From Actinospineispora spinosispora DSM 44797 (GTDB lineage Bacteria > Actinomycetota > Actinomycetes > Mycobacteriales > Pseudonocardiaceae), in the NCBI RefSeq assembly GCF_000429025.1, contig NZ_AUBB01000026.1, positions 124,001 through 188,000 on the forward strand: a stretch of DNA of 64,000 bases, in the 5' to 3' direction. This document shows positions 17,625 to 25,768 of the stretch, piece after piece. Numbering within the stretch: position 1 is the first letter of the stretch; every line of letters starts with the position of its first letter. The translations under genes were made by a program, and so were the position numbers. The notes under the pieces are model-generated. The model did not search any database and was not told where the DNA came from. It worked only from the letters and a program-made list of their open reading frames with translations.

Positions 17625-18371
17625 GTGGTTGCAGCCGTCGATCCCCTCGCCCCGCTCATCGATCTTCCCGGAGTGGCCGACGCGGTGGCCCGGGCCAGGG
17701 AAGCGGTGGCCAAGGCTCACGCCCATCCCACCAACCGGCGCGGCTGGCCGGCGACGGCGGCCGAGGCGAGCGTGCGTGCCGCGCGCGCCTCGGCGGCACT
17801 GGACGGCGGCTCGGCGTCGCTGCCCGACGACGGCGTCGTGTCCGACCCGATCCTGGCCGGGGCGGTGCGGGTCTCGGAGCAGCTCGGACGGTTGCTGCCG
17901 GTCTGGCGGCAGGCCCCGTTGCAGGCGATCGCGCGGCTGCACATGCTCGCCGCGACCGACCTGGTGCCCAAGGCGGAACGCGATGACGTGCTCGGCAGGC
18001 CGCGCACGTCGCCGGGGGTGTCGCGGCGGCTCGACCTGCTCGCGCACGTGATCGGGGAGAGCAAGGTGCCGGCCCCGGTGCTCGTCGCGGTGGTGCACGG
18101 CGAGCTGCTGGCGGTCGGGCCGTTCTCCGAGGGCAACGGCGTGGTGGCGCGGGCCGCCGCCCGGCTGGCCGCGGTCAGCAGCGGTCTCGATCCGAAGGGG
18201 CTCGCCGTACCCGAGGTCGGGCACCTGCGTAAGACCACCGAGTACCGGGAGACGGCCGCCGCGTTCGCCGGCGGTGGCGAAGAGGGGCTCGGCCGCTGGC
18301 TGTTGCACTGCTGCGCGGCGTGGGAGCTGGGCGGACGTGAGGCGGAGTCGATCGCGGAGTCCGCTTCCTGA
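17625..18371 (+). CDS. Fic-fold protein with degenerate catalytic motif
   Basis: 248 aa. The C-terminal half is a Fic fold in which the usual HPFxDGNGRxxR motif reads GPFSEGNGVVAR (about residues 164-175): the catalytic His is Gly and the motif Arg is Val, while the Phe and the GNG anion hole remain. An upstream ASAALDGGS resembles the S-x-I-E-G segment of Fic proteins. AMP transfer is therefore unlikely, and a binding or structural role is possible. It is divergent from acs and followed by a strong hairpin. M. tuberculosis has a hypothetical gene (Rv3662c) in a similar place; correspondence is my recollection and was not tested. Confidence 0.65.
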   Translation: MVAAVDPLAPLIDLPGVADAVARAREAVAKAHAHPTNRRGWPATAAEASVRAARASAALDGGSASLPDDGVVSDPILAGAVRVSEQLGRLLPVWRQAPLQAIARLHMLAATDLVPKAERDDVLGRPRTSPGVSRRLDLLAHVIGESKVPAPVLVAVVHGELLAVGPFSEGNGVVARAAARLAAVSSGLDPKGLAVPEVGHLRKTTEYRETAAAFAGGGEEGLGRWLLHCCAAWELGGREAESIAESAS

Positions 18372-18412
18372 AGCCACGCCCTTGCCTTGCCTGGAGTCAT
18401 TGCACATGAGTC

Positions 18413-18443
18413 GGGCGGCGCCTCCGCTGGGGAAGCGCCGCCC
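18413..18443 (+). terminator. Hairpin terminator after Fic-like gene
   Basis: GGGCGGCGC (18413-18421) and GCGCCGCCC (18435-18443), perfect 9-bp arms with a 13-nt loop, 42 bp after the stop. No T-run follows. Confidence 0.6.
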
Positions 18444-18781
18444 GAACCGCATGAGCTGCCGGGGTCCAGGCGTGCACTACGTGTCGTGCTCTTGGCCTCG
18501 GCGTCCGGCGTCCCAGTACGCAGGCCCACGACGACATGCCTCCCGCGGCGTGCTGTGCGTGGAGTGCCCGGTGCTCATACCCGGAGCCCTGGTCGGGGGA
18601 GACGGTGCTTCTCTTCCGCATCGCCCCTGGCCTTCCAGGAGTCCGTGGGTTCATTCCTAGTCGGTGGTGGCGGTCACAGCAAGAGTCATCCGCTTGTGCA
18701 CCGTTACAGACACTCTGCGTGCTTGAAATCGGGGATCCGACTGGCGAGTAGCCGTCCATTCGGAGTCTTGATACTCGGACG
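18444..18781. other. Gene-free interval, nothing recognised
   Basis: About 340 bp between the Fic-gene terminator and the convergent HAD gene. Base composition is slightly lower in GC than the neighbouring genes. Frames here encode low-complexity Arg/Pro/Ser-rich peptides with no start signals or domain motifs. No repeat family seen elsewhere in the window is present. Confidence 0.4.
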
Positions 18782-19762
18782 TTACCCAGTTACTGCAGTG
18801 AGTGATGGGGTCGATGGGGTGGTGGGTTCGCGTGTGCCGGTACGGAGACGTGCCGGGCGGCCCGCCAGCCGGGTAGCGAGCAGTACCGCCGCGAACCCGG
18901 CGACACTCAGTGCAACCGCCACCGGCGCCTGTCCGGGCAACAACGAGCGCACCCGGGAGCTCATGCGGGTGCGCAACGGGATCGGTGCCACGAAGTTGAG
19001 TACCGGCCAGCCGCGGCTCACCGCGATCCTGCGCAGCGCGCGATCCGGATTGACCGCGTACGGGTGTCCGACGACCTCGAGCAGCGGGAGATCGGTGATC
19101 GAGTCGGAGTAGGCGTAGCTGTGCTCGAGCCGGTAACCGTGCTCGGCGGCCATCCGCCGTGCGGCGTCGGCCTTGCCCTCTCCGTAGCAGTAGAAATCGA
19201 TCTCCCCGGTGTACCGGCCGTCGGCGACGGCCATGCGCGTCGCCGCGGCGCGCACCGCACCCAGCGCTTCGGCTATCGGCGCGACCATCTCCTCACCGGA
19301 CGCGGACACCACGACCACCTCATGGCCCCGCTCGCGGTGGCTATCGATGAGTGCGGACGCTTCCGCATAGATCATCGGTGACAAGATCTCGGGAAGGCTT
19401 TGTTCAATGACGGCCCGGACTTCGGCGACGTCCCAACCGGCACACAGAGCGCTGATGCGACTACGCATTCGTTCCATGAAATCGGCATCCGCGCCGGCAA
19501 CCATGAGGAGTAACTGCGCGTAGCCACTTCGCAACAGTGCGCGTCGCCCGATCAGCCCACGGTCGCGCAGTGGGCCACTGAATGCGAGAGTGCTCGAGCC
19601 GGCGATGATCGTTTTGTCGAGGTCGAAGAACGCCGCGACGGGAAACGCCTCCCGACCAGCGCAATTGACCTCACCGCTCGGCAGGTTGGTCCTACCAGCG
19701 GGGGAGGTGGCATGCAGTGGGTCCTGGCGGTCGGGCACAGCTCGAGCATAGAGCGCCGACAC
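18782..19762 (-). CDS. HAD-superfamily IB phosphatase with C-terminal membrane helix
   Basis: 326 aa. HAD motif I is FFDLDKTIIAG (catalytic Asp pair), motif II VVVSASGEEM, motif III Lys in GEGKADAARR, and motif IV YSDSITDLPLLE. These are the SerB-like IB class. The C-terminus has a hydrophobic helix (APVAVALSVAGFAAVLLATRL) that would anchor it to the membrane. It matches Rv3661, beside the 6C RNA and ssd in M. tuberculosis. The first 40 residues are not conserved-looking, so a later GTG start near residue 33 is possible. Substrate unknown. Confidence 0.87.
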   Translation of the reverse strand: MSALYARAVPDRQDPLHATSPAGRTNLPSGEVNCAGREAFPVAAFFDLDKTIIAGSSTLAFSGPLRDRGLIGRRALLRSGYAQLLLMVAGADADFMERMRSRISALCAGWDVAEVRAVIEQSLPEILSPMIYAEASALIDSHRERGHEVVVVSASGEEMVAPIAEALGAVRAAATRMAVADGRYTGEIDFYCYGEGKADAARRMAAEHGYRLEHSYAYSDSITDLPLLEVVGHPYAVNPDRALRRIAVSRGWPVLNFVAPIPLRTRMSSRVRSLLPGQAPVAVALSVAGFAAVLLATRLAGRPARLRTGTREPTTPSTPSLTAVTG

Positions 19763-19853
19763 GCATTCGCGGCCCGTGACGCGAGGGCTCGCCGCCGCTG
19801 AGGGTGTCCGATATTCGGTGGCAAGATTTCGGGCACGTTTCCGGAAAGGGCGC

Positions 19854-19859
19854 TAGAGT
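19854..19859 (+). promoter_or_regulatory. -10 element of 6C RNA
   Basis: TAGAGT, 6-7 bp before the inferred RNA start. The -35 region (about 19830-19836) has no good consensus. Confidence 0.6.
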
Positions 19860-19865
19860 ACAGAG

Positions 19866-19955
19866 GTCCGGTGTTGCCGGATAGGTTCAGCTCGACCCCC
19901 CGGGGCTGAACCGCCCGACGGCCCCCGCCTTCCCCCCTGGCGGGGGTCGTCTCTA
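19866..19955 (+). ncRNA. 6C small RNA (two C6-loop hairpins)
   Basis: Two stem-loops each expose a run of six Cs, the defining feature of the actinobacterial 6C RNA. Stem 1 pairs GGTTCAGC (19884-19891) with GCTGAACC (19905-19912), loop C6 at 19896-19901. Stem 2 pairs 19917-19929 with 19939-19951 (one G-T wobble), loop C6 at 19932-19937, followed by TCTCTATTT like an intrinsic terminator. A -10 box TAGAGT (19854-19859) places the 5' end near 19866. M. tuberculosis 6C (B11) lies in the same Rv3661-Rv3660c gap on the strand of ssd, as here. The C-rich loops base-pair with G-rich mRNA targets. Confidence 0.93.
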
Positions 19956-20264
19956 TTTCCGGCCTTTGCCGAGCATGCCCTAACAAAAGGGCAATCCGGG
20001 TTTGTATCGTGCTCCTACCTAATCGGCTTGATTGTATGCCGTATGCCGGTAGTGCGTCGGTTATATATCGCTCGCCGCACGGGCCGCCGCGTCTTCGAAG
20101 CCCCGCCGGTGCCGCGCGGGCGCTGTTCAGCCCACGCCCGGCAACCCACGCCCGCGAGAAGGGTCCACCGGTGCCCGCGCGCTCGCCCGCGAGGGGGCCC
20201 CCTTGAATCCAGAGTCGCACAACGCACCGACAGTTCCGCCGGCCCCGCCGCCGCGGGGGCCGAG

Positions 20265-20273
20265 TTATCCACA
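20265..20273 (+). promoter_or_regulatory. DnaA box TTATCCACA
   Basis: Exact match to the consensus DnaA box, 155 bp upstream of the ssd start and exactly 40 bp before a second box. Confidence 0.7.
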
Positions 20274-20304
20274 ATCGGCCGATTCGACGGGTTCCAGACC
20301 CGGG

Positions 20305-20313
20305 TTGTCCACA
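20305..20313 (+). promoter_or_regulatory. DnaA box TTGTCCACA
   Basis: Exact match to the high-GC actinobacterial DnaA box, same orientation and 40 bp after the first. 107 bp upstream of ssd. Confidence 0.7.
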
Positions 20314-20419
20314 AGTTGATCAATACCGATTTCTTCTCGCTCGCCTCGAGGTCATCGTGAGTCACCGGGCGCACCTGCCAACCGGTGCCCGAGCCCACAT
20401 CGACCGAGAGGACACCGCG

Positions 20420-21520
20420 ATGACACCGCCGAGAGCTCTGGTGCTGATCACCGACGACGAGCTACTGGACGACGTCCTGCGGCTCGCGGCGGCCGCTGGC
20501 TGCGAGCTGCACCGTGTCCCCGACGCCTCGGCGGCCCGGCTGCACTGGACATCCGCGCCGTTGGTGCTGCTCGACGAGAAGGCCGCGAGTGACTGCGCGC
20601 GGGCGGGTCTGCCGCGCAGACCACGAGTGGTCGCGGTCAATCGAGGTGAACCTCCCGGTGGGCTCTGGCAACACGCGGTCGCGATTGGTGCCGAGCAGGT
20701 GGTCGCTCTCCCGGACGGGGAGGAGTGGTTGGTCTCCGCGCTCGCCGATGCCGCCGAAGGCATCGCCAACCGGGGCCGGGTGCTCGCGGTGGTCGGGGGC
20801 CAGGGCGGCGCCGGCGCGTCGGTGCTGGCCACCGCGGTCGCCGTCGCCGGTGTCGCGGACGGTGAGCGGGTCATGCTCGTCGACTGTGATCACCTGGGCG
20901 GCGGCGTGGACCTGTTGCTCGGTGCCGAGGACGTGCAGGGCCTGCGCTGGCCGGATCTCACCCTGTCCGAGGGGCGGGTACCCGCGTCCTCGTTGCGCGC
21001 GGCCCTGCCTTCTCCCGCGATCGGCTCCGGTGCGGGCGAGCTGAGCGTCCTGTCGTGTGACCGGCAGGGGAGCGGGCCGCGGCCCGGTGCGGTTGCCTCG
21101 GTCCTGGACGCGGGTCGGCGGGCCGGTGAGACGGTCATCTGCGACCTTCCTCGGTATCCGACGCCGGCGGCGCTGGCCGCGTTGGACGGCGCCGATCTCG
21201 CGGTCCTGGTGGTCCCCGCGACGGTGCGTTCCACCGCTGCGGCCGCGCGGGTCGCCGCGGTGCTGCGGCCGCGCGGAGCACCGCTGCGGCTGGTCGTGCG
21301 TGGCCCGTCGCCCGGTGGCATCGATGCGCGAGACGTCGCGGCGGCCCTCGGCCTGCCGTTGCTGCACGCGATGCGGCCGCAGCCGGGGCTTGCTCGCTCG
21401 CTCGATCGTGGACTCCCGCCCGGACGCGGCCGGGGGCCACTGGCGATGGCGGCCAGGGCGGTGCTCGAGGAGCTGTACAGCCAGGTCGGTGTCCCGACGC
21501 CCGCCGAGGTACCGGCATGA
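20420..21520 (+). CDS. ssd: Septum-site-determining/CpaE-like ATPase of Tad locus
   Basis: 366 aa from ATG 20420 with GAGAGGA upstream. An N-terminal receiver-like region (about 1-115) precedes a MinD/ParA-type ATPase with deviant Walker A GGQGGAGASVLA (about 134-145; the signature Lys is replaced by Gln, as in Ssd-like proteins) and Walker B VMLVDCDHLGGG. It matches Rv3660c, in which Ssd affects septation and links to dormancy. CpaE-type proteins position Tad machines. Stop overlaps tadA by 4 bp, so it leads the operon. Confidence 0.88.
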   Translation: MTPPRALVLITDDELLDDVLRLAAAAGCELHRVPDASAARLHWTSAPLVLLDEKAASDCARAGLPRRPRVVAVNRGEPPGGLWQHAVAIGAEQVVALPDGEEWLVSALADAAEGIANRGRVLAVVGGQGGAGASVLATAVAVAGVADGERVMLVDCDHLGGGVDLLLGAEDVQGLRWPDLTLSEGRVPASSLRAALPSPAIGSGAGELSVLSCDRQGSGPRPGAVASVLDAGRRAGETVICDLPRYPTPAALAALDGADLAVLVVPATVRSTAAAARVAAVLRPRGAPLRLVVRGPSPGGIDARDVAAALGLPLLHAMRPQPGLARSLDRGLPPGRGRGPLAMAARAVLEELYSQVGVPTPAEVPA

Positions 21521-22689
21521 CCGCGGTGCTGAACACTCTGTCGCTGGTCGACCGGGTGCGGGTGCGGCTGGCGAGCACCGGTGGTGAGATCACCCCGCCG
21601 GTCGTGGCCGCCGCGGTCAGGGCCGAGGCAGGCGGGGTCGTGTCCCACGTGGAGGTACTGGCCGCATTGCGGTTGCTCCACCAGGAGTTCAGTGGCGCGG
21701 GCCTGCTCGACCCGTTGCTGCGTGACCCGGCCACCACGGACGTCTTGGTCACCGCTCCGGACGCGGTGTGGGTGGACCGGGGCCACGGCCTGGTCCGCAC
21801 AGCCGTGCGGTTCTCGGACGAGGCGGCCGTCCGCAGGCTGGCGCAACGCCTCGCGCTGGCGGCCGGCCGTCGCCTCGACGACGCGAGCCCGTACGTCGAC
21901 GCGCTACTACCCGACAGTCGCGTTCGGCTGCACGCGGTGCTCGCGCCGATCGCGGCCGACGGCACCTGCCTGTCACTGCGCACGCTGCGGCCCGCCATGC
22001 ACGACCTCGCGGCCCTGCGTGAGCTCGGTGCCGTCGACGAGGACGGCTGGCATCTGCTGCGTGCCGTCGTCGAGGCACGGCTGGCCTTCCTGATCGCGGG
22101 CGGTACCTCGTCCGGCAAGACGACACTCCTGTCCGCGCTCATCGGCTGTGTCCCGTCGAGTGAGCGTGTCGTCTGTGTCGAGGACGCCGAGGAGCTGCGG
22201 CCCGCGCATCCACACGTCGTCCGGTTGGTGGCGCGGCCGCCCAACATCGAGGGAGCCGGTGAGGTCGTGCTGCGCGACCTGGTGCGCCAGGCGCTGCGGA
22301 TGCGCCCGGACCGGCTGATCGTCGGCGAGGTACGCGGTGCCGAAGTGTGCGATCTCCTGGCCGCGCTGAACACCGGTCACGAGGGTGGAGCGGGCACGGT
22401 CCACGCGAACTCCACGAGGGAGGTGCCCGCCCGGCTGGAGGCGCTCGCATCCCTCGGCGGCATGTCGCGGATGGCGCTGCACAGCCAGCTGGCGGCGGCG
22501 GTTCAGGTCGTGCTGCACGTGGCCAAGGGGTCCGACGGGGTGCGCAGGCTGGAAGCGGTCGCGTCGTTGAGCCGTACCGGCGGCGAGGTGGAAGCGGTGC
22601 CGGTCTGGGAACGGCGAGGCGGCTGGACCACCGATCGTGGGTTGCTCGACGACCTGCTGTGTGACCGAGGGGTGCGGCCCCGATGGTGA
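21517..22689 (+). CDS. tadA: TadA secretion ATPase (CpaF family)
   Basis: 390 aa; ATG overlaps the ssd stop. Type II/IV secretion ATPase with Walker A GGTSSGKTTLLSAL (about 194-207), Asp box VCVEDAEELRP, Walker B region RMRPDRLIVGEVRG and His box TGHEGGAGTVHANS. It powers assembly of Flp-type pili through TadB/TadC. Corresponds to Rv3659c. Overlaps tadB by 7 bp. Confidence 0.95.
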   Translation: MTAVLNTLSLVDRVRVRLASTGGEITPPVVAAAVRAEAGGVVSHVEVLAALRLLHQEFSGAGLLDPLLRDPATTDVLVTAPDAVWVDRGHGLVRTAVRFSDEAAVRRLAQRLALAAGRRLDDASPYVDALLPDSRVRLHAVLAPIAADGTCLSLRTLRPAMHDLAALRELGAVDEDGWHLLRAVVEARLAFLIAGGTSSGKTTLLSALIGCVPSSERVVCVEDAEELRPAHPHVVRLVARPPNIEGAGEVVLRDLVRQALRMRPDRLIVGEVRGAEVCDLLAALNTGHEGGAGTVHANSTREVPARLEALASLGGMSRMALHSQLAAAVQVVLHVAKGSDGVRRLEAVASLSRTGGEVEAVPVWERRGGWTTDRGLLDDLLCDRGVRPRW

Positions 22690-23660
22690 CGTCGTTCGCC
22701 GCGCAGCTGGCGGCCCCAGGATGGGCTCCGTCGACAGGGCGGCGCCCCTGGAACGAGATCCACCTGGTGGCTTTCGCCGCCGCCGCGCTCTGGTCGTGGC
22801 CGGACATCGGCGCCACACGATTGGCGAGATTGTTCCCGCGACCGACGGGCGGCGCGGTCCTTGCCGCCCCGCGACGGATTCTGGCGAGGGTGCTGCGCGG
22901 TCCCCGGAGGGCCGTCGCCCTCGTCGTGCTCGCCGGGCTTGTCGGCGCATCGGTTGCCGGCGTCGGGGGTGCGGTTGCGTTGGCGATGGTCACCGGCTTG
23001 GGAGCGCACCGGTGGCAGAACGCCGCAACGGCCAGGCGTCACGGTGCGCAGCGCGCCGCGTTGTTGGACGCAATCGGTCTGATGGCCACCGAGCTCAGGG
23101 CCGGTGCCCACCCGGCGGCGGCCGCCGTCACCGCTGCCGAAGCGATCACCACGGCCGGACCCGGTGCCGCATCGGGAATGCTCGGCTCCTTGCGGGCGGA
23201 TGCCGCCCGTGGCGGTGGTGGTGCGGCGCACCGGGTGCTTGTGTCGGTGGCCGCCGGTGCTCGGCTTGGCGCCGAGGTGCCCGCCCTGTTCGAGAGGCAT
23301 GCGCAGGCAGAGCCCGCGATCGCCGACGAGCTGCGACGGGTGGCGGCCGCCTGGGCGTTGGCGGAACGGCACGGAGTCGCGTTGGCGGAGCTGATGGATG
23401 CCGTGCGCTCCGATCTCGATTCTTCGGCGCGGTTGTCCGGCCAGATCAAGGCGCAGCTCGCGGGCCCACGCTCCACAGCGGGTGTACTCGCCGGCCTGCC
23501 GCTGGTGGGAGTGCTGCTGGGCCAGGCCATGGGAGCCGATCCCTGGGCCGTTCTGACCGGTACGCCGGTCGGGCAGGTGCTACTCGTGGTCGGTGTCGGG
23601 CTCGGTTGCGCGGGAGTGGCATGGAGTAGCCGGATCACCGCGCGGGCGGTGATCCGGTGA
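22683..23660 (+). CDS. tadB: TadB-like inner-membrane platform protein
   Basis: 325 aa. Type II secretion F-domain protein with hydrophobic segments near residues 75-105 and again at about 270-320. The central cytoplasmic part (about 105-265) has ALLDAIGLMATELRAGAHP, typical of TadB. Forms the membrane platform with TadC. Overlaps both neighbours. N-terminal 40 residues are variable. Confidence 0.88.
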   Translation: MVTSFAAQLAAPGWAPSTGRRPWNEIHLVAFAAAALWSWPDIGATRLARLFPRPTGGAVLAAPRRILARVLRGPRRAVALVVLAGLVGASVAGVGGAVALAMVTGLGAHRWQNAATARRHGAQRAALLDAIGLMATELRAGAHPAAAAVTAAEAITTAGPGAASGMLGSLRADAARGGGGAAHRVLVSVAAGARLGAEVPALFERHAQAEPAIADELRRVAAAWALAERHGVALAELMDAVRSDLDSSARLSGQIKAQLAGPRSTAGVLAGLPLVGVLLGQAMGADPWAVLTGTPVGQVLLVVGVGLGCAGVAWSSRITARAVIR

Positions 23661-24370
23661 TGTCCCTGTTGCTCGCCTCGTTCGCGCTGCTGGTCGTGCC
23701 GTCACATCCACCGGCGCGTGCGCGGTTGCATCGCCTGTTCCGACTCGGCGAGACCGCCACACCCGCGCCTCGTTCGGTGTGGTTCCTGTCCGCTGTCGCG
23801 GGCGGCGCGGTCGCGCTGCTGACCGCCTCGGTCATCGGTGGCACCCAGGGGCTGGTTCCCGCGGTGCTGGCCGGTGCCGGAGCCACGCTCGGCTTCCGGC
23901 GGTTGCTCCGCGCCACGTCCGAGCCGGAGCTCGACCCGCTGCGGCTCGCCGGTGGCTGGGACCTGCTCGCGGCCTGTCTGCGCTCGGGCCTCCCGGTGCC
24001 GGTCGCGGTCCGGGCGATCGCCGACCACCTGCCGCGCGAGGTCGCTGCCGAACTGCGGGTCATCGCCGATCGCCTCGCGCTCGGTGCTGATCCCCGGACG
24101 GCGTGGGAGGTCCGCGAGACCTCGCCGGTGCACAAGCTTGCCCGCGCCGCCCGACGCTCGGCACACAGCGGGGCGGGCCTCGCCGGGGTGGCGGTCTCGA
24201 TCGCCGCCGAGGTACGTGCGAGCGCCCAGGACCTCGCCTCGGCGCGTGGCCAGCGCGCCGGAGTGCTGATCACAGGCCCCCTCGGCCTGTGCTTCCTTCC
24301 GGCCTTCCTCGCCCTCGGAGTGGTCCCGGTGGTGATCGGTCTGGCGAGTGGATTGGCAGTGACGTGGTGA
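23657..24370 (+). CDS. tadC: TadC-like inner-membrane platform protein
   Basis: 237 aa from GTG 23657, or the adjoining ATG 23660. F-domain protein with membrane helices at about 1-15, 40-80 and 205-237, and cytoplasmic core LRLAGGWDLLAACLRSGLPVPVAVRAIAD. Overlaps the tadB stop by 4 bp; same position as Rv3657c. Confidence 0.88.
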   Translation: MMSLLLASFALLVVPSHPPARARLHRLFRLGETATPAPRSVWFLSAVAGGAVALLTASVIGGTQGLVPAVLAGAGATLGFRRLLRATSEPELDPLRLAGGWDLLAACLRSGLPVPVAVRAIADHLPREVAAELRVIADRLALGADPRTAWEVRETSPVHKLARAARRSAHSGAGLAGVAVSIAAEVRASAQDLASARGQRAGVLITGPLGLCFLPAFLALGVVPVVIGLASGLAVTW

Positions 24371-24403
24371 GAAGTGAGCAACACACGACAAGGAGGAACA
24401 GTC

Positions 24404-24604
24404 ATGAATCAACTGATCGCGGGTATCGGCTCCCGGCTCCGGGGCGCGCTGAACGGCGACGACGGAATGTCCACGGCGGAATACGCCATCGGTACGGTCG
24501 CCGCGGCCGCTTTCGCCGCGGTTCTCTACGGGGTGGTCAGCGGAGATTCCATCGTCTCGGCACTGACCGCGTTGGTGCAGCGTGCGCTCACCGCGAGTTT
24601 CTGA
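24404..24604 (+). CDS. Flp-like small pilin (DUF4244)
   Basis: 66 aa from ATG 24404 with AGGAGGA at 24391. A short basic leader ends DDGM, followed by STAEYAIGTVAAAAFAAVLYGVV. The Glu five residues into the mature part and the hydrophobic helix are those of Flp pilins cut by a prepilin peptidase. This is the DUF4244 family found after tadC in actinobacteria (Rv3656c position). Likely the major pilus subunit. Confidence 0.9.
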   Translation: MNQLIAGIGSRLRGALNGDDGMSTAEYAIGTVAAAAFAAVLYGVVSGDSIVSALTALVQRALTASF

Positions 24605-24986
24605 TGCCGAGGCGACCGTCGGTGGCCCGAACGGCGTTCTGCGTGGCGACCGGGGGATGGTCACCGTGGAGGCCGCGCTCGCACTGTGCTCGCTGATGGT
24701 GGTGCTGGCACTGGCGGTCGGCGCCGTGGCCGCGGCAGCGGCGCAGGTGCGTTGCCTCGACGCCGCCAGGGAAGCGGCGCGCCTGGTGGCCAGGGGTGAG
24801 CCGGATCGTGCGCGGCAGGTGGCCGCGTCGATCGCACCGGGTGGCGCCCGGGTCGAGGTGCGGGTGGTCGGCGACGAGATCGCGGTGGACGTCTCAGCCG
24901 AGCTCGTCGGCCGGCTCCGCGGCCTGACGGTCACCGGCCGGGCGGCCGGTGTGCTCGAGCCGGGCCTGCTGGGCGGTGCCGGATGA
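24582..24986 (+). CDS. TadE-family pseudopilin
   Basis: 134 aa from GTG 24582, overlapping the pilin gene by 23 bp. A class-III-like leader RGDRGMVTVEAALAL gives the TadE signature (Thr-Val-Glu-Ala then a hydrophobic helix), followed by a small extracytoplasmic domain. Probable minor pilin, Rv3655c position. No better start exists downstream without losing the leader. Confidence 0.85.
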   Translation: MRSPRVSDAEATVGGPNGVLRGDRGMVTVEAALALCSLMVVLALAVGAVAAAAAQVRCLDAAREAARLVARGEPDRARQVAASIAPGGARVEVRVVGDEIAVDVSAELVGRLRGLTVTGRAAGVLEPGLLGGAG

Positions 24987-25372
24987 ATCTCGGTGAGCGC
25001 CAGGTCTGTGGCCCGCCGGAGCCAGACGACAGCGAAGGAGGTGTGGCGACGGTGTGGGCGGCCGCCGCGATCGGGGTGCTCATGTTGATCATGATGTTCG
25101 GGGTGGGGCTCGGTCTGGCCATCGGTGGCAGACACCGCGCCGAGGCGGCGGCCGACCTCGCCGCCCTGGCCGCCGCGGCGCATGCGCTCGACGGAGAGGA
25201 GGCCGCCTGCGCCTATGCCGATCGGGTGGTGGCGGCGATGGACGGGCGGCTGCGGTCCTGTCACCTCGACGGCTGGCAGGTGTCGGTCGAGGTCGAGACG
25301 AGAACCTGGCTCCCGCTCATCCCCGGCGGCAACTCGTACGGAAGGGCCCGAGCCGGCCCGGTCGACGGTTAG
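24983..25372 (+). CDS. TadE-like protein of helicase/secretion neighbourhood
   Basis: 129 aa; overlaps TadE by 4 bp. A short N-terminus ends SEGGVATVWAAAAIGVLMLIMMFGVGLGLAIGGRHRAEAAADLAALAAA, a helix then an Ala-rich amphipathic stretch typical of the TadG/TadE-like proteins that end actinobacterial Tad operons (Rv3654c position). Two Cys later (EEAACAYA, LRSCHLD) may form a disulfide outside the cell. Confidence 0.85.
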   Translation: MNLGERQVCGPPEPDDSEGGVATVWAAAAIGVLMLIMMFGVGLGLAIGGRHRAEAAADLAALAAAAHALDGEEAACAYADRVVAAMDGRLRSCHLDGWQVSVEVETRTWLPLIPGGNSYGRARAGPVDG

Positions 25373-25464
25373 CGGGTCTACAGGCAGTGTGCGCCCGGCA
25401 ACAGCACAGCATCCCTTACGCCGGTAGCCCACCGACCACTTTTGCACCGCTGCGCAGAGCTTCA

Positions 25465-25502
25465 TGTCGTATCGCAGACGCTGCAGCGTCTGCGACACGA
25501 CA
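25465..25502. repeat. 38-bp palindrome of the TCGCAGA family
   Basis: Core 24-bp perfect palindrome 25472-25495 (TCGCAGACGCTG and complement), extended to 38 bp with one mismatch. It lies 93 bp after the Tad operon end, and the same core recurs at 51071-51106. Outer half-arms with CGCAGAG and TCTGCGA flank it. Confidence 0.85.
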
Positions 25503-25706
25503 GCAGGGTCTGCGAGGTCGCCGGAGAACAGCGCCTGACGGCGGCGAGCGGCATGATCGTCCGGCTGAGTGGGCGATCGACAGCCGCGGGACATTTGGGG
25601 TATCCGCTCACCCGCCGGCAGTTCGATCAGTCACGTTCATCGTGGCCACGGCACCGATCGGCGACGTGGACTGGTAATCGGCGACCCACACCGGCTTAGT
25701 TACTCC

Positions 25707-25723
25707 TGTCACAGGGGGTGACA
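25707..25723. promoter_or_regulatory. Inverted repeat TGTCAC-N5-GTGACA
   Basis: Perfect 6-bp arms (25707-25712, 25718-25723), 46 bp upstream of the primase-polymerase start. Operator candidate; not the CRP spacing (CRP has TGTGA-N6-TCACA). Confidence 0.4.
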
Positions 25724-25768
25724 CGTGGCTCGGGGGATTGGTGATCAGCGAAGAATGAGGATCGGCTT

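Larger units (their letters stand above)
19960..20419. other. Long leader between 6C RNA and ssd, with DnaA boxes
   Basis: 460 bp without a credible gene. It starts with an AT-richer stretch (about 19980-20070) and contains two exact DnaA-box-like 9-mers, annotated separately. It probably holds the promoter of the ssd-tad operon. Frames crossing it have no ribosome sites or domain features. Confidence 0.55.
25373..25768. other. Interval between Tad operon and primase gene
   Basis: 396 bp holding a TCGCAGA-family palindrome (25465-25502) and an inverted repeat 46 bp before the next start. No gene supported. A T/A-rich motif TTAGTTACT near 25697 may be a -10 region. Confidence 0.5.

Noticed and set aside
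15677..17986. 769-codon plus-strand frame opposite acs
   Set aside because: Shadow of acs; runs into the Fic-like gene in another frame.
18397..18759. 120-codon minus-strand frame after the Fic gene
   Set aside because: Overlaps the terminator hairpin and its translation has no recognisable features.
20265..20313. Chromosome origin
   Set aside because: Only two DnaA boxes and no dnaA, dnaN or rpmH nearby.
25707..25723. CRP binding site
   Set aside because: The dyad TGTCAC-N5-GTGACA has the wrong sequence and spacing for TGTGA-N6-TCACA.
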